A DNA stretch of 36,229 nt from the NCBI RefSeq assembly GCF_900103325.1, contig NZ_FMXM01000034.1, forward strand, positions 1 through 36,229, written 5' to 3'. Source of the stretch: Mesorhizobium qingshengii. Its GTDB lineage: Bacteria > Pseudomonadota > Alphaproteobacteria > Rhizobiales > Rhizobiaceae. The position numbers were made by a program, and so were the translations under genes. Below, in pieces: positions 25,090 to 32,683 of this stretch; the first letter of the stretch is position 1; each line of letters begins with the position of its first letter. A model generated the notes under the pieces. That model did not search any database, was not told the origin of the DNA, and saw only the letters and a list, made by a program, of their open reading frames with translations.

Positions 25090-25216
25090 AATGTCCCCTA
25101 CACCCAGGAAAACATAGGTTTAGCTTGGACGCGGGGTACCGTTGGCGTTCGCATGTTGACCCCAGGCCTACAGAGCCGAAGCAGTACGCGGCCGATAAAA
25201 GAAGCCGGCTGGTCCC

Positions 25217-25272
25217 GTTAACCTTCTGTTAACCTAAAACTTCTTGCCGGTCTGTCCGAATCGGAGCTTAAT
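25217..25272 (+). promoter_or_regulatory. Putative repABC promoter with GTTAAC repeats
   Basis: TTGCCG (25244-25249) and CTTAAT (25267-25272) are 17 bp apart and would start transcription near 25279, in front of the chosen repA ATG. Two GTTAAC palindromes (25217-25222 and 25228-25233), 11 bp apart, lie just upstream and may be an operator for RepA autoregulation. The boxes are moderate matches. Confidence 0.4.
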
Positions 25273-25325
25273 GGCGCTTGTTGAGGGGATTGCTCACAAA
25301 AAGCGCCAATTCGGGTTCGACGGAA

Positions 25326-26528
25326 ATGAATATTGCCATGCGATTGCCACGCTTCGAGTTTGACGACAAGATCCTCGAGCAAGGCGCGGAAATATCGCGG
25401 CGCCTCAACCAGCTCCGCATGGAGAAGTTCCCCCCAAATGCGACAAAGACCCTTCGATCTTTTTCGATGGCGGAAGTCGCCCATTACCTCGGCGTCTCGC
25501 AGAACAATCTGAAGCGCCTGCATCTTGAAGGCAAGGGACCAATGCCCGAGCAAATCCCTTCGGGACGCCGGTCCTACAGCGCGGAGCAGATGCTTGAGCT
25601 TCGCCACTTCCTGGATCGGCATGGCCGGACCGAGGTTAAGAAGTACGTCCCGCACCGCAAGCCAGGGGACAAGCTCCAGGTGGTCGCGGTCGTGAATTTC
25701 AAGGGCGGCAGCGGCAAGACCACGACCGCGGCCCACCTCGCCCAGCACCTTGCGCTGACCGGGCACCGCGTCCTGGCGATCGATCTCGACCCGCAAGCGT
25801 CGCTTTCTGCCCTGCATGGCTTCCAGCCCGAACTCGATCGCAACCTCTCGCTCTACGAGGCGATCCGCTACGACGACGAGCGCAAACCGATAGCCGACGT
25901 GATCGTGCCGACCAATTTCCCGGGGCTGGATATCATCCCGGCCAATCTCGAGCTGCAGGAGTACGAATACGACACGCCGCTGGCCATGCAGGACAAATCA
26001 TCCAGCGCCGGCCGCCAGTTCTTCACCAGGATCGCCCGGGCGCTGTCCGAGGTGGACGAGCGCTATGACGTCGTCGTTGTCGATTGCCCGCCGCAGCTCG
26101 GCTATCTCACCTTGACGGCGATGTCGGCGGCGACCTCCGTTCTCATCACCGTTCACCCGCAGATGCTCGACCTGATGTCGATGAGCCAGTTCCTATTGAT
26201 GCTCGGCGGCATCTTGAAGACCATCAAGGCTGCCGGCGCATCCATCGAGCTCGACTGGTTTCGCTATCTGATCACGCGTTATGAACCGACAGACATTCCG
26301 CAGGCGCAGATGGTCGGCTTCATGCAGTCGATGCTTGCGGGCCAGATCCTCGACAATCCCATGCTCAAGTCGACGGCAATTTCCGACGCGGGCCTGACGA
26401 AACAGACGCTCTACGAGGTGGAGAAGTCAGCTTTCACCCGCTCAACTTACGACCGCGCCCTCGAATCGTTGGACGCTGTGAACTCCGAGATCGCAACGCT
26501 CATCCATCGCGCATGGGGCCGGTCATGA
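25326..26528 (+). CDS. repA: Plasmid partition ATPase RepA (ParA family)
   Basis: From ATG 25326 the protein has 400 residues, the usual length for repABC RepA; the upstream TTG at 25278 would coincide with the predicted transcription start. The N-terminal helix-turn-helix (SMAEVAHYLGVSQNNLKRLH, about 47-66) binds the operon's own promoter. The ATPase has the deviant Walker A KGGSGKTT (126-133), an A' segment (LAIDLDPQASLS) and Walker B (YDVVVVDCPPQLG). With RepB and parS it moves plasmid copies apart and, with RepB, represses repABC transcription. The three rep genes are in the standard order and strand. Confidence 0.96.
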   Translation: MNIAMRLPRFEFDDKILEQGAEISRRLNQLRMEKFPPNATKTLRSFSMAEVAHYLGVSQNNLKRLHLEGKGPMPEQIPSGRRSYSAEQMLELRHFLDRHGRTEVKKYVPHRKPGDKLQVVAVVNFKGGSGKTTTAAHLAQHLALTGHRVLAIDLDPQASLSALHGFQPELDRNLSLYEAIRYDDERKPIADVIVPTNFPGLDIIPANLELQEYEYDTPLAMQDKSSSAGRQFFTRIARALSEVDERYDVVVVDCPPQLGYLTLTAMSAATSVLITVHPQMLDLMSMSQFLLMLGGILKTIKAAGASIELDWFRYLITRYEPTDIPQAQMVGFMQSMLAGQILDNPMLKSTAISDAGLTKQTLYEVEKSAFTRSTYDRALESLDAVNSEIATLIHRAWGRS

Positions 26529-26535
26529 CGGCGTG

Positions 26536-26551
26536 TTTTACGGCAGTAAAA
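26536..26551. promoter_or_regulatory. parS-like partition site 2 between repA and repB
   Basis: TTTTACGGCAGTAAAA is palindromic at 14 of 16 positions and is the same element as at 25074-25089. It starts 7 bp after the repA stop. In several repABC plasmids the centromere lies between repA and repB, which supports the call. Confidence 0.65.
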
Positions 26552-26605
26552 AGTGGACATTTCCCTCGTGAAATCAGTCGACTAACCACGAATCGGAGCG
26601 ATTGA

Positions 26606-27571
26606 ATGGCGCGCAGGGACATATTCGGCAGTGTGATGAACCCGGCGACGCCAGTCGCCGACAATCGCGATGTCTCGGGTTATGCGGTTCGCGGCGCGTC
26701 GCGATCGATCATGCAGTCATTCGAGGAGCTGTCCAAGAGTTCGGTCGTCGATCTCGATCCGGCTTTGGTCGACACTTCATTCGTCTCGGACCGCATGGAT
26801 GATGACGACGAGGCGTTTCAGGAGTTGCTGGCGGCGATCCGGGAACGGGGGCAGGACTCTCCGGTTCTGGTCAGGCCTCACCCGGAGATTGCCGGCCGTT
26901 TCCAGACCGTCTTTGGACACAGGCGCGTCAGGGTCGCGCGCCAGTTGGAGAGGCCCGTCCGCGCTGTCGTCAAGAAGATGGACGATGAGGACCATGTCAT
27001 CGCTCAGGGCCAGGAGAATGCCGCGCGGGCAAACCTGTCCTTCATCGAACGGACGCTGTTTGCAGACCGCATTCTCAAACGGGGATACTCGCCGGAGACG
27101 GTGAAGTCAGCCCTTGCACTCGACGATACGACCTATTCGAAGATGCGGACCGTCACCGGCAGCATTCCCGAGCAGGTGATCGTGGCGGTCGGCGCCGCCA
27201 AGACCATTGGCCGGGATCGCTGGTGGCAGCTTGCCAAGCTCATGGAGCATCCGCGAGCCGCGGGGCGTGCGACCGAGTGCGTGACAAGCGCCGATTTCGC
27301 GCAACTGGGCAGTGACGGCCGCTTTGCCCGCCTCTTCGACTTTGTGAGTGCTCCGGTGAAAAGCCCAGGATCGAAATTGAAGTCCAGGGAAAGGGCTTGG
27401 GCGCCGCGGGACAAGTCGGTGCAAGCCAAGATCACGGACACGGGAAAGGTGTTTACGCTCGCCCTGAAATCCAGGGAAGCATCGCCCTTTGGCGCATTCA
27501 TTTCCGACAGGCTGGACGAGCTTTTCGAGGCTTTCCGGGCATCGGAAACGGCGAAGAAAACAGGAGACTGA
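26606..27571 (+). CDS. repB: Plasmid partition protein RepB (ParB family)
   Basis: A 321-residue ParB-type DNA-binding protein with the conserved boxes of the family: SPVLVRPHP, then FGHRRVRVARQL, then GQENAARANLSFIERTLFAD, followed by the central helix-turn-helix around RGYSPETVKSALALDDTTYS. The length matches other RepB proteins (about 320-340). It would bind the two TTTAC-GC-GTAAA palindromes flanking repA and connect them to RepA. It starts at ATG 26606 after a CGGAG ribosome site. Confidence 0.95.
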   Translation: MARRDIFGSVMNPATPVADNRDVSGYAVRGASRSIMQSFEELSKSSVVDLDPALVDTSFVSDRMDDDDEAFQELLAAIRERGQDSPVLVRPHPEIAGRFQTVFGHRRVRVARQLERPVRAVVKKMDDEDHVIAQGQENAARANLSFIERTLFADRILKRGYSPETVKSALALDDTTYSKMRTVTGSIPEQVIVAVGAAKTIGRDRWWQLAKLMEHPRAAGRATECVTSADFAQLGSDGRFARLFDFVSAPVKSPGSKLKSRERAWAPRDKSVQAKITDTGKVFTLALKSREASPFGAFISDRLDELFEAFRASETAKKTGD

Positions 27572-27581
27572 ACCGCAAAAG

Positions 27582-27632
27582 AAAAAGGCCCCCGAACGAA
27601 ACCGTCGCGGAAGCCCTTCTCATGTCTGTAGC
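27582..27632 (-). ncRNA. incA: repABC counter-transcribed RNA (ctRNA, incompatibility factor)
   Basis: The repB-repC gap carries a minus-strand RNA of about 50 nt. Its 3' end is a terminator hairpin in which GGCTTCC pairs with GGGGGCC, followed by five T (27582-27586). In repABC plasmids this antisense RNA binds the repC leader, blocks RepC translation and sets copy number and incompatibility. The promoter is described separately. Confidence 0.82.
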
Positions 27633-27638
27633 AAGCTG

Positions 27639-27667
27639 AGAATCGCACTTCCCCGAATCACTGTCAA
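27639..27667 (-). promoter_or_regulatory. Promoter of the ctRNA
   Basis: On the minus strand TTGACA (27662-27667) and GATTCT (27639-27644) are separated by exactly 17 bp. This is a strong constitutive-type promoter placed to start the antisense RNA near 27632. Confidence 0.8.
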
Positions 27668-27726
27668 GAGTCGTTGGCGTCGTTTCGACGAGCAGTTTTC
27701 TTTTGCCTGATTGAAAGGCGAGGGAA

Positions 27727-28947
27727 ATGGAGAGGCACTATACGACGACGCCCTTTGGGCGGCGACCGATGACGCTTGGCATGATGGCAGCCCAGGTGGC
27801 CGCGAAGGCGGTGGACAAGGATGCCACGGTGCACAAGTGGCATGTATTCCAGCACGTCCGAGAGGCCCGCGACGCGGTTGGCGCAACCGATCGCGCCTTG
27901 GCCATTCTCAACGCACTTTTGTCGTTCCATCCCGATACGGCATTCAATGGCGATAGCGACCTGGTCGTCTTTCCGTCGAACGAGCAGCTCATCAGTCGTG
28001 CCAACGGCATGTCGCCGGCGACACTGCGGCGGCATCTTGCCGTCCTGGTCCAGTGCGGACTGGTCATTCGCCGAGACAGCCCCAACGGCAAGCGTTTCGC
28101 GCGCAAGGGACCGAACGGGGAGATCGAGCAGGCCTATGGCTTCGACCTGACGCCGATCGTGGTGCGGGCGCAGGAATTCAAGGATCTCGCTGAGGCCGTC
28201 GTGGCTGAACGGCGGGCTCTTAAACTGGCCAAGGAGCGGATCACTCTGTGCCGTCGCGATATCGTCAAGATGATCGCCACGGGCATAGACGAGGCTATCC
28301 CGGCTGACTGGAGAGGGTTCCAGCGCGCGTATGAGAACATCGCTGGCCGGATTCCTCGCACGGCGCCGCGCCAGTCGTACGACGCGATAGCGGGAGAGCT
28401 CGAGGCATTATGGCTGGAGGTGCAGAACACGCTGGAAACGTTCGTCAATTCACACAATGAGAACGCCAATGAGTCTCATTCTGAGCGCCACATACAGAAT
28501 TCAAATCCAGACTCTAATACTGAAATTGAACAAGGCTCTGGAAAACAGCAAGAAGCAAGCGCCAACGCTGCGGAAACTGACAACGTGCGGCACTTGCCCA
28601 AACGCGAGCTGCCATTGGGGATCGTGTTGGATGCCTGCCCGGATATTGTGGCCTTGGCGAAAAGCGGTGAAATCCGGACATGGCGGGATTTGATGGCCGC
28701 GGCCGCCACGGGCAGGGCGTATCTCGGGATCAGCCCCAGCGCCTACCAGGAAGCATGCGAGGTGATGGGCGAGGACCAGGCCGCGACCGTGATTGCCGCG
28801 ATCCAGCAGCGTTTCGAGCATATCTCCAGCCCTGGCGGCTATCTGCGAAGCCTGACAACACGGGCCAGGGAGGGGAAGTTCTCGGTCTGGCCGATGATCA
28901 TGGCGCTGCTGCGAGCAAAGCTCGAGAAGAGGAAGCAGGTGTCATGA
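27727..28947 (+). CDS. repC: Replication initiator RepC
   Basis: A 406-residue RepC, the usual size. It has the N-terminal winged-helix DNA-binding region (SNEQLISRANGMSPATLRRHLAVLVQCGLVIRRDS, about 80-115), a variable middle encoded by AT-rich DNA, and a conserved C-terminal region (GIVLDACPDIVALAKSGEIR through AIQQRFEHISSPGGYLRSL). It starts at ATG 27727 after GAGGG. RepC initiates at an origin inside its own gene and its synthesis is limited by the ctRNA in its leader. Confidence 0.95.
   Translation: MERHYTTTPFGRRPMTLGMMAAQVAAKAVDKDATVHKWHVFQHVREARDAVGATDRALAILNALLSFHPDTAFNGDSDLVVFPSNEQLISRANGMSPATLRRHLAVLVQCGLVIRRDSPNGKRFARKGPNGEIEQAYGFDLTPIVVRAQEFKDLAEAVVAERRALKLAKERITLCRRDIVKMIATGIDEAIPADWRGFQRAYENIAGRIPRTAPRQSYDAIAGELEALWLEVQNTLETFVNSHNENANESHSERHIQNSNPDSNTEIEQGSGKQQEASANAAETDNVRHLPKRELPLGIVLDACPDIVALAKSGEIRTWRDLMAAAATGRAYLGISPSAYQEACEVMGEDQAATVIAAIQQRFEHISSPGGYLRSLTTRAREGKFSVWPMIMALLRAKLEKRKQVS
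28440..28560 (+). other. Putative origin of replication (oriV) inside repC
   Basis: The middle of repC has a markedly AT-rich stretch in otherwise GC-rich DNA. It contains the palindrome AATGAGTCTCATT (28468-28480) and another AATGAG copy 12 bp before it. In repABC plasmids studied so far the origin lies in the AT-rich middle of repC. Here the encoded residues (many Asn, Ser, Glu) look like low-complexity linker, consistent with DNA-level constraint. Confidence 0.65.
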
Positions 28948-29033
28948 CGCCGGCGGGCGGCCCGACGCCGCTATCCCTGTCGTGCGCCAGCCGGGTTTTT
29001 CGGTTGGGCGGCTGAACGCAGCGCGACGTGTCC

Positions 29034-29092
29034 TTGCAAGAAACTTGAATGTGCCATATCTTATGCACAAGAAATACGTCGATGGATATGGC
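29034..29092 (+). promoter_or_regulatory. Promoter and inverted-repeat operator of the Xre/RES toxin-antitoxin pair
   Basis: TTGCAA (29034-29039) and TATCTT (29057-29062) are 17 bp apart. The arms TGCCATATC (29052-29060) and GATATGGCA (29084-29092) form a perfect 9-bp inverted repeat with the left arm over the -10 box, as expected for toxin-antitoxin autorepression. Confidence 0.65.
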
Positions 29093-29104
29093 AAGGTGGC
29101 CTGA

Positions 29105-29494
29105 ATGACCCAAGCTCTGAAACTCTCGCCAGCGGGCCAGCCCCTGGTCCTGTCCTATATGGACAGGGGCGGAAAGATTGCGATCGACCAGGTGGCGGCC
29201 GGATTTGGCATGTCCAAGGGCCAGCTCGCGGAGACTGCGGGATTGGCGCGCGAAACCGTCTACCGCGCCGAACGCAGTGGCGCAGCAAGAACGCAGGGTC
29301 GCCTGCGCGAGATGCTCGAGATCATCAGCCGGGTTACCGAATGGTCGGGGGGCAAGGAACAGGCAATGGCCTGGTATCGCGCCCAACCCCTGGCGGCCTT
29401 CGGAGGACGCACCGCCGAAGCGCTTGTCAAGGATGGCAAGGCGGGTGCCGTTCGGGATTATCTTGACCATATGGCCCTCGGGGGCTTTGCTTGA
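29105..29494 (+). CDS. Xre/MbcA/ParS-type antitoxin (DUF2384 family)
   Basis: A 129-residue protein with an Xre-like helix-turn-helix (VAAGFGMSKGQLAETAGLARETVYRAERS, about 30-58) and the C-terminal toxin-binding domain typical of this antitoxin family (EMLEIISRVTEWSGGKEQAMAWYRAQPLAAFGGRTAEALVKDGKAG, with the W-x-x-xP-x-x-xFGG-x-xP/TxE pattern). It should neutralise the RES toxin encoded next and repress the promoter upstream through the inverted repeat. Its end overlaps the toxin start by 4 bp. Confidence 0.87.
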   Translation: MTQALKLSPAGQPLVLSYMDRGGKIAIDQVAAGFGMSKGQLAETAGLARETVYRAERSGAARTQGRLREMLEIISRVTEWSGGKEQAMAWYRAQPLAAFGGRTAEALVKDGKAGAVRDYLDHMALGGFA

Positions 29495-30009
29495 GGTTCG
29501 TGGGGACCTGCTACCGGGCACACGATCCACGCTGGGCATTCAAACCGACATCGGGCGAGGGGGCCGCGATCAGGGGGGCACGCTTCAATCCCAAAGGCGT
29601 GCCTGCGCTTTACCTCGCTTTGAGCGTCATGACCGCGGTCAAGGAGGCCAACCAGGGCTTTGCGCATCGCATCGATCCGTGCGTCCTGTGCTCTTATGAA
29701 GTCGATTGTGCGGATGTCGTCGATCTGACGTCCGAGGCAGAGAGGGCCAAGGTCTCAATCACGACGCAAGACATGAGTTGTGCCTGGGCAATGGCACTGG
29801 CAAAGGGCGAACGGCCGCCGTCGTGGACCATTCATGATCGCCTTGCCGGACGGGGCATTGCCGGAATCCTGGTGCCGAGCTTTGCTCCAGGCGCCGAGGC
29901 GGACGATCGAAATCTCGTGCTTTGGAAATGGGGACCTGACCTGCCTCACCAGGTGGCCGTGTTCGACCCAAGCGGCCGATTGCCAAAGGACCAATTGTCC
30001 TGGCGTTGA
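29491..30009 (+). CDS. RES-domain toxin
   Basis: A 172-residue RES protein. The key elements are the N-terminal FVGTCYRAHDPRWAF arginine, GARFNPKGVPALYLALSVMTAVKEA (with the conserved R and E) and the later Ser-containing segment SWTIHDRLAGRGIAGILVPS. RES toxins (such as MbcT) destroy NAD+ and stop growth when the antitoxin is lost. The start is TTG 29491, overlapping the antitoxin stop. With the repABC genes next door it likely acts in post-segregational killing of plasmid-free cells. Confidence 0.88.
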   Translation: MRFVGTCYRAHDPRWAFKPTSGEGAAIRGARFNPKGVPALYLALSVMTAVKEANQGFAHRIDPCVLCSYEVDCADVVDLTSEAERAKVSITTQDMSCAWAMALAKGERPPSWTIHDRLAGRGIAGILVPSFAPGAEADDRNLVLWKWGPDLPHQVAVFDPSGRLPKDQLSWR

Positions 30010-30182
30010 TGGTTGGGCAGAGGCTGGGCGATCTTCTGGGGAGTCGTCCCCGGAAGCAGGTACCCGAGAAATCGGCCGATCTCGAAACGAGTTTCCGTCG
30101 TTGAGACTGATCACGCTCGCCCCTTGACGGAAAAGAACTTGCGTTGCGTTCAAACGGGGGCAGGGGGCTTTTTCCCGATCTG

Positions 30183-31319
30183 CTACAGGCCGCTCGCCTT
30201 GGTGAGATTGACGCGGAATCGATCTCTTCGGCGCTGATACCGGCGAGTCATTTCGGCCGAGGCATGGCCGAGCTGCCTTTGCACATAGCGCTCGTCGACC
30301 TCGGCTGACGAGGCCAGGCCCGCGCGCAACGAATGGCCGGCGAACTTTTCCTTTCGCTCGCTTTCCGACAGGTCGCCTCGCACGCCAGCGGAAAGCGCAG
30401 CGCGTTTGACCAGGCGTGCCACCTCCTGATCGTTCAGCCGCTCCGAGCCAACCGCCTTGCCTTGCCCGGTGACGCGCCGGAACAGGGGGCCATGGCCGAT
30501 CCTGGCCAGTTTCAGCCAGGTCTGCACGGCGACAACCGGACAGGTGGTATCGGATGAGCCGCGGCCGATTTCGACATCGCGCCAGCCGGTCTTTCCGCGC
30601 AGTGTGACGAGAACGCCTTTGTCCAAGACCTCGATCCAACCGCGGCCGTCCTCGGTTTGATCCCTGGCAACATCGAGACCGACAATCTCGGAGCGGCGCA
30701 GGCCTCCGGCGAAACCCAACAGCAGCATGGCGCGGTCGCGCAGGCCACGCAGCGTGCCGCGGTCGAGCGTCTCGAGCATGGCAACCAGATCCTCCGGAAG
30801 AATGGCTTCTTTCTGCCGGGGAGGGGAGGCGTGGCTGTTGCGAATACCGGCCATGACGGTGGCGATGTGTCGGTCCTTTCGGTCCAGCGGCTGACCACGC
30901 TGAGAAAAATTCCAGGTCAGCGATGAGAGACGTCGCTCGATCGTCGAGACGGCGTTCGGTTTCTTGTCTCCTGTTCCCTTACCGGACGCGCAAGCCGTGA
31001 TGTAGAGGCCGACGACCTGCGGATCTGGCGGCAACACCTCGAGATGCTGCCGGCGCGCCCAGGCACAGAAATGCTTCCAGTCGGCGGCGTAGGCGCGGCG
31101 GGTGTTGGCGGAGCTCGCGGCCTGAACGTAATCGCGAGCGCGGTCGGCGAGCTTTTCGAGATGCGTAGGCAACGATGCCTGTCGCCCGTCGAAGACCTGC
31201 GGGGAAGGGGAGGGGCCTTCATCCGGCCGCCCCATCTCCATGACGACGTCGACAATGTCCGGCAGGTCATCGGCGTCGATTGCGCCGGTGGGCACCATCA
31301 AATTACGGGCATTGCCCAT
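30183..31319 (-). CDS. Tyrosine recombinase/integrase
   Basis: A 378-residue tyrosine recombinase with a SAM-like N-terminal core-binding domain (ANTRRAYAADWKHFCAWARR) and a complete catalytic set: Arg in GFAGGLRRSEIVGLD, Lys in LRGKTGWR, HSLRAG (HxxR), His in QLGHAS and the nucleophile Tyr in MTRRYQRRRDRF. I start it at ATG 31319 (a TTG at 31322 is also in frame). Such genes next to repABC may resolve plasmid dimers or serve an old integration event. Two unusual palindromes that could be recombination sites lie 1.3 and 3.2 kb away. I saw no attachment-site duplications. Confidence 0.88.
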   Translation of the reverse strand: MGNARNLMVPTGAIDADDLPDIVDVVMEMGRPDEGPSPSPQVFDGRQASLPTHLEKLADRARDYVQAASSANTRRAYAADWKHFCAWARRQHLEVLPPDPQVVGLYITACASGKGTGDKKPNAVSTIERRLSSLTWNFSQRGQPLDRKDRHIATVMAGIRNSHASPPRQKEAILPEDLVAMLETLDRGTLRGLRDRAMLLLGFAGGLRRSEIVGLDVARDQTEDGRGWIEVLDKGVLVTLRGKTGWRDVEIGRGSSDTTCPVVAVQTWLKLARIGHGPLFRRVTGQGKAVGSERLNDQEVARLVKRAALSAGVRGDLSESERKEKFAGHSLRAGLASSAEVDERYVQRQLGHASAEMTRRYQRRRDRFRVNLTKASGL

Positions 31320-31510
31320 CAAGTCTCGTCCATTTTAATGTCACAGCACCGCGATTCTTGGGAGCCAACGTGCTGCCAAAGCGCGGAATTGTCCACTGGG
31401 AGCCGCGTGACGGAATAGCTGCGAGATTTGCGTCCCGTCGGGTCCGGTTATCGCATCACCGGGAGCGGGCCTGTCCTGTCAAGTGATGGCCTCTTAGGGG
31501 TGGTCTCTCC

Positions 31511-31549
31511 TTGCCTTCATGTTCAACAGTCTTTATATTCCGTTCAACA
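31511..31549 (+). promoter_or_regulatory. Promoter with repeated operator of the VapBC-like pair
   Basis: TTGCCT (31511-31516) and TATATT (31534-31539) are 17 bp apart. The 8-bp word GTTCAACA occurs at 31521-31528 and again at 31542-31549, exactly 21 bp apart, one copy on each side of the -10 box. Tandem sites two turns apart are typical of ribbon-helix-helix antitoxins. Confidence 0.65.
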
Positions 31550-31565
31550 AATGGAGAGTCCGAAG

Positions 31566-31862
31566 ATGACCATACGTGGCGCAACGGCAGCCGCAAGCGA
31601 GGAGCAGATCGCCCGCAACCGCAACCGTCTGGTGCTTGAGCAGGCGAGGGCGGTCGGTCTTCTGGGCGCGGCCAAAAACACACGCCTTTCCGGCAGGGTG
31701 CCGTCGGATTTGATCGAGGCGGCAAAGAAGCGCGCTCATGTGACCTCCGACACCGAGCTTTTGGAGCTCGCCTTGTCGCGACTGGCCCTCGAGGACGATT
31801 TTGGCGCGCGGCTCGTCGGCCGCAAGGGGAGCATCTCCGCGGACATCGATCTTGGCATTTGA
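31566..31862 (+). CDS. VapB-like ribbon-helix-helix antitoxin
   Basis: A 98-residue protein whose second half (NTRLSGRVPSDLIEAAKKRA, then HVTSDTELLELALSRLALED) fits a ribbon-helix-helix DNA-binding fold followed by a toxin-binding tail. I start it at ATG 31566, with GGAGAG 8 bp upstream; ATG 31551 is also in frame. The stop overlaps the start region of the PIN-domain toxin, so it is the antitoxin of the pair by position. Confidence 0.75.
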   Translation: MTIRGATAAASEEQIARNRNRLVLEQARAVGLLGAAKNTRLSGRVPSDLIEAAKKRAHVTSDTELLELALSRLALEDDFGARLVGRKGSISADIDLGI

Positions 31863-32445
31863 TCTAGGGAGTGCACTGCGTTCCCTAAAACCACAGCGGC
31901 GTAGCGCGGGGCTGGAACGGCGACCAGATTCTGCCCTGTCCTGGGCAGGTGACCAGCCGCCTGTCGGCGGCGTGTTGCTCCTCGATACCAGCGTGTATCT
32001 GGATGTCCTGCAGGGACGCACGCCCGAAGCGGTCGATAACCTTTTGACCTATCGGCTCTGTCACCACTCGGCCGTCTGCCTTGCCGAGCTCAGCCACGTG
32101 TTCGGTCGCCTTGACCCGGCGCACCCTGAGACAAAGTCGGTCCTGAAAGCGGTTGCGGGCACGATCGAAGATATTCCGGCGCACCGGCTGCATGCACCCG
32201 ACGCCACCACCTGGGCGCGCGCCGGTATGCTGGCCGGTCTGTTGTTCCGGCTGAGCCATCTACCGAAAGGGAAGGGGCATGAACGCCGCTTCCTCAACGA
32301 CGCGCTGATCTTTCACCAGGCCGGTCTTTTGGGAGCGGCGGTCCTGACCGGCAATGTTGGAGATTTCGACTACCTGAACCAACTTGTTCCGTCAGTGCGG
32401 GTGATCTTCTACCGGGCGGCGCCAGGTTCGCGGCCCCCCGCCTGA
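31852..32445 (+). CDS. PIN-domain toxin, VapC-like
   Basis: A PIN-domain nuclease with the acidic residues of the fold: Asp in LLLDTSVYLDVLQG, Glu in CLAELSHVFG, Asp in RRFLNDALIFHQAGLLG and Asp in VLTGNVGDFDYL. VapC toxins cut specific RNAs, often tRNA. Start is uncertain: TTG 31852 (197 residues, overlapping the antitoxin by 11 bp) or GTG 31972 (157 residues, beginning right at the PIN fold). With TTG, the first 40 residues are Arg-, Pro- and Ser-rich with no known domain. This is the second toxin-antitoxin pair within 3.5 kb of repC. Confidence 0.8.
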   Translation: MAFDLGSALRSLKPQRRSAGLERRPDSALSWAGDQPPVGGVLLLDTSVYLDVLQGRTPEAVDNLLTYRLCHHSAVCLAELSHVFGRLDPAHPETKSVLKAVAGTIEDIPAHRLHAPDATTWARAGMLAGLLFRLSHLPKGKGHERRFLNDALIFHQAGLLGAAVLTGNVGDFDYLNQLVPSVRVIFYRAAPGSRPPA

Positions 32446-32585
32446 AGGGTCAGTGGGGATATGCATCCGCGCTATCGTAACCGTTACAGCAAGACCGTCG
32501 CGCTGTGGGATGGTCCGGAGGGTCGCTGGGCGTGAATTGTGACCTTCTGCTCGACGAAAACGGCCATTTATCATGCGGAGGGCGT

Positions 32586-32616
32586 AACGAATGATAATGC
32601 AACATTATCGTTCGTT
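32586..32616. repeat. 31-bp near-perfect palindrome upstream of the DUF1403-ScpB pair
   Basis: The 14-base arm AACGAATGATAATG (32586-32599) and its partner (32603-32616, the reverse complement with a single mismatch) surround a 3-base centre CAA. It lies 68-98 bp upstream of the DUF1403-like gene in a 240-bp gap. It could be an operator, a centromere-like site or a recombinase core site (11-base arms with a 9-base spacer). Confidence 0.8.
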
Positions 32617-32683
32617 GTTCCTGCACGACACGCACAGCGCTTTTTGTCCATTTTTGTTGCGAAAAGCGCCGCCATGATTCATC

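Noticed and set aside
30010..30182. Possible terminator after the RES toxin (GCCCC, then GGGGGC and a T-run near 30172)
   Set aside because: The pairing segments are separated by more than 30 bases with alternative pairings, so I cannot support a defined hairpin.
32477..32487. Short palindrome GTAACCGTTAC as another parS site
   Set aside because: It lacks the central GC of the repABC parS pattern and is short enough to occur by chance.
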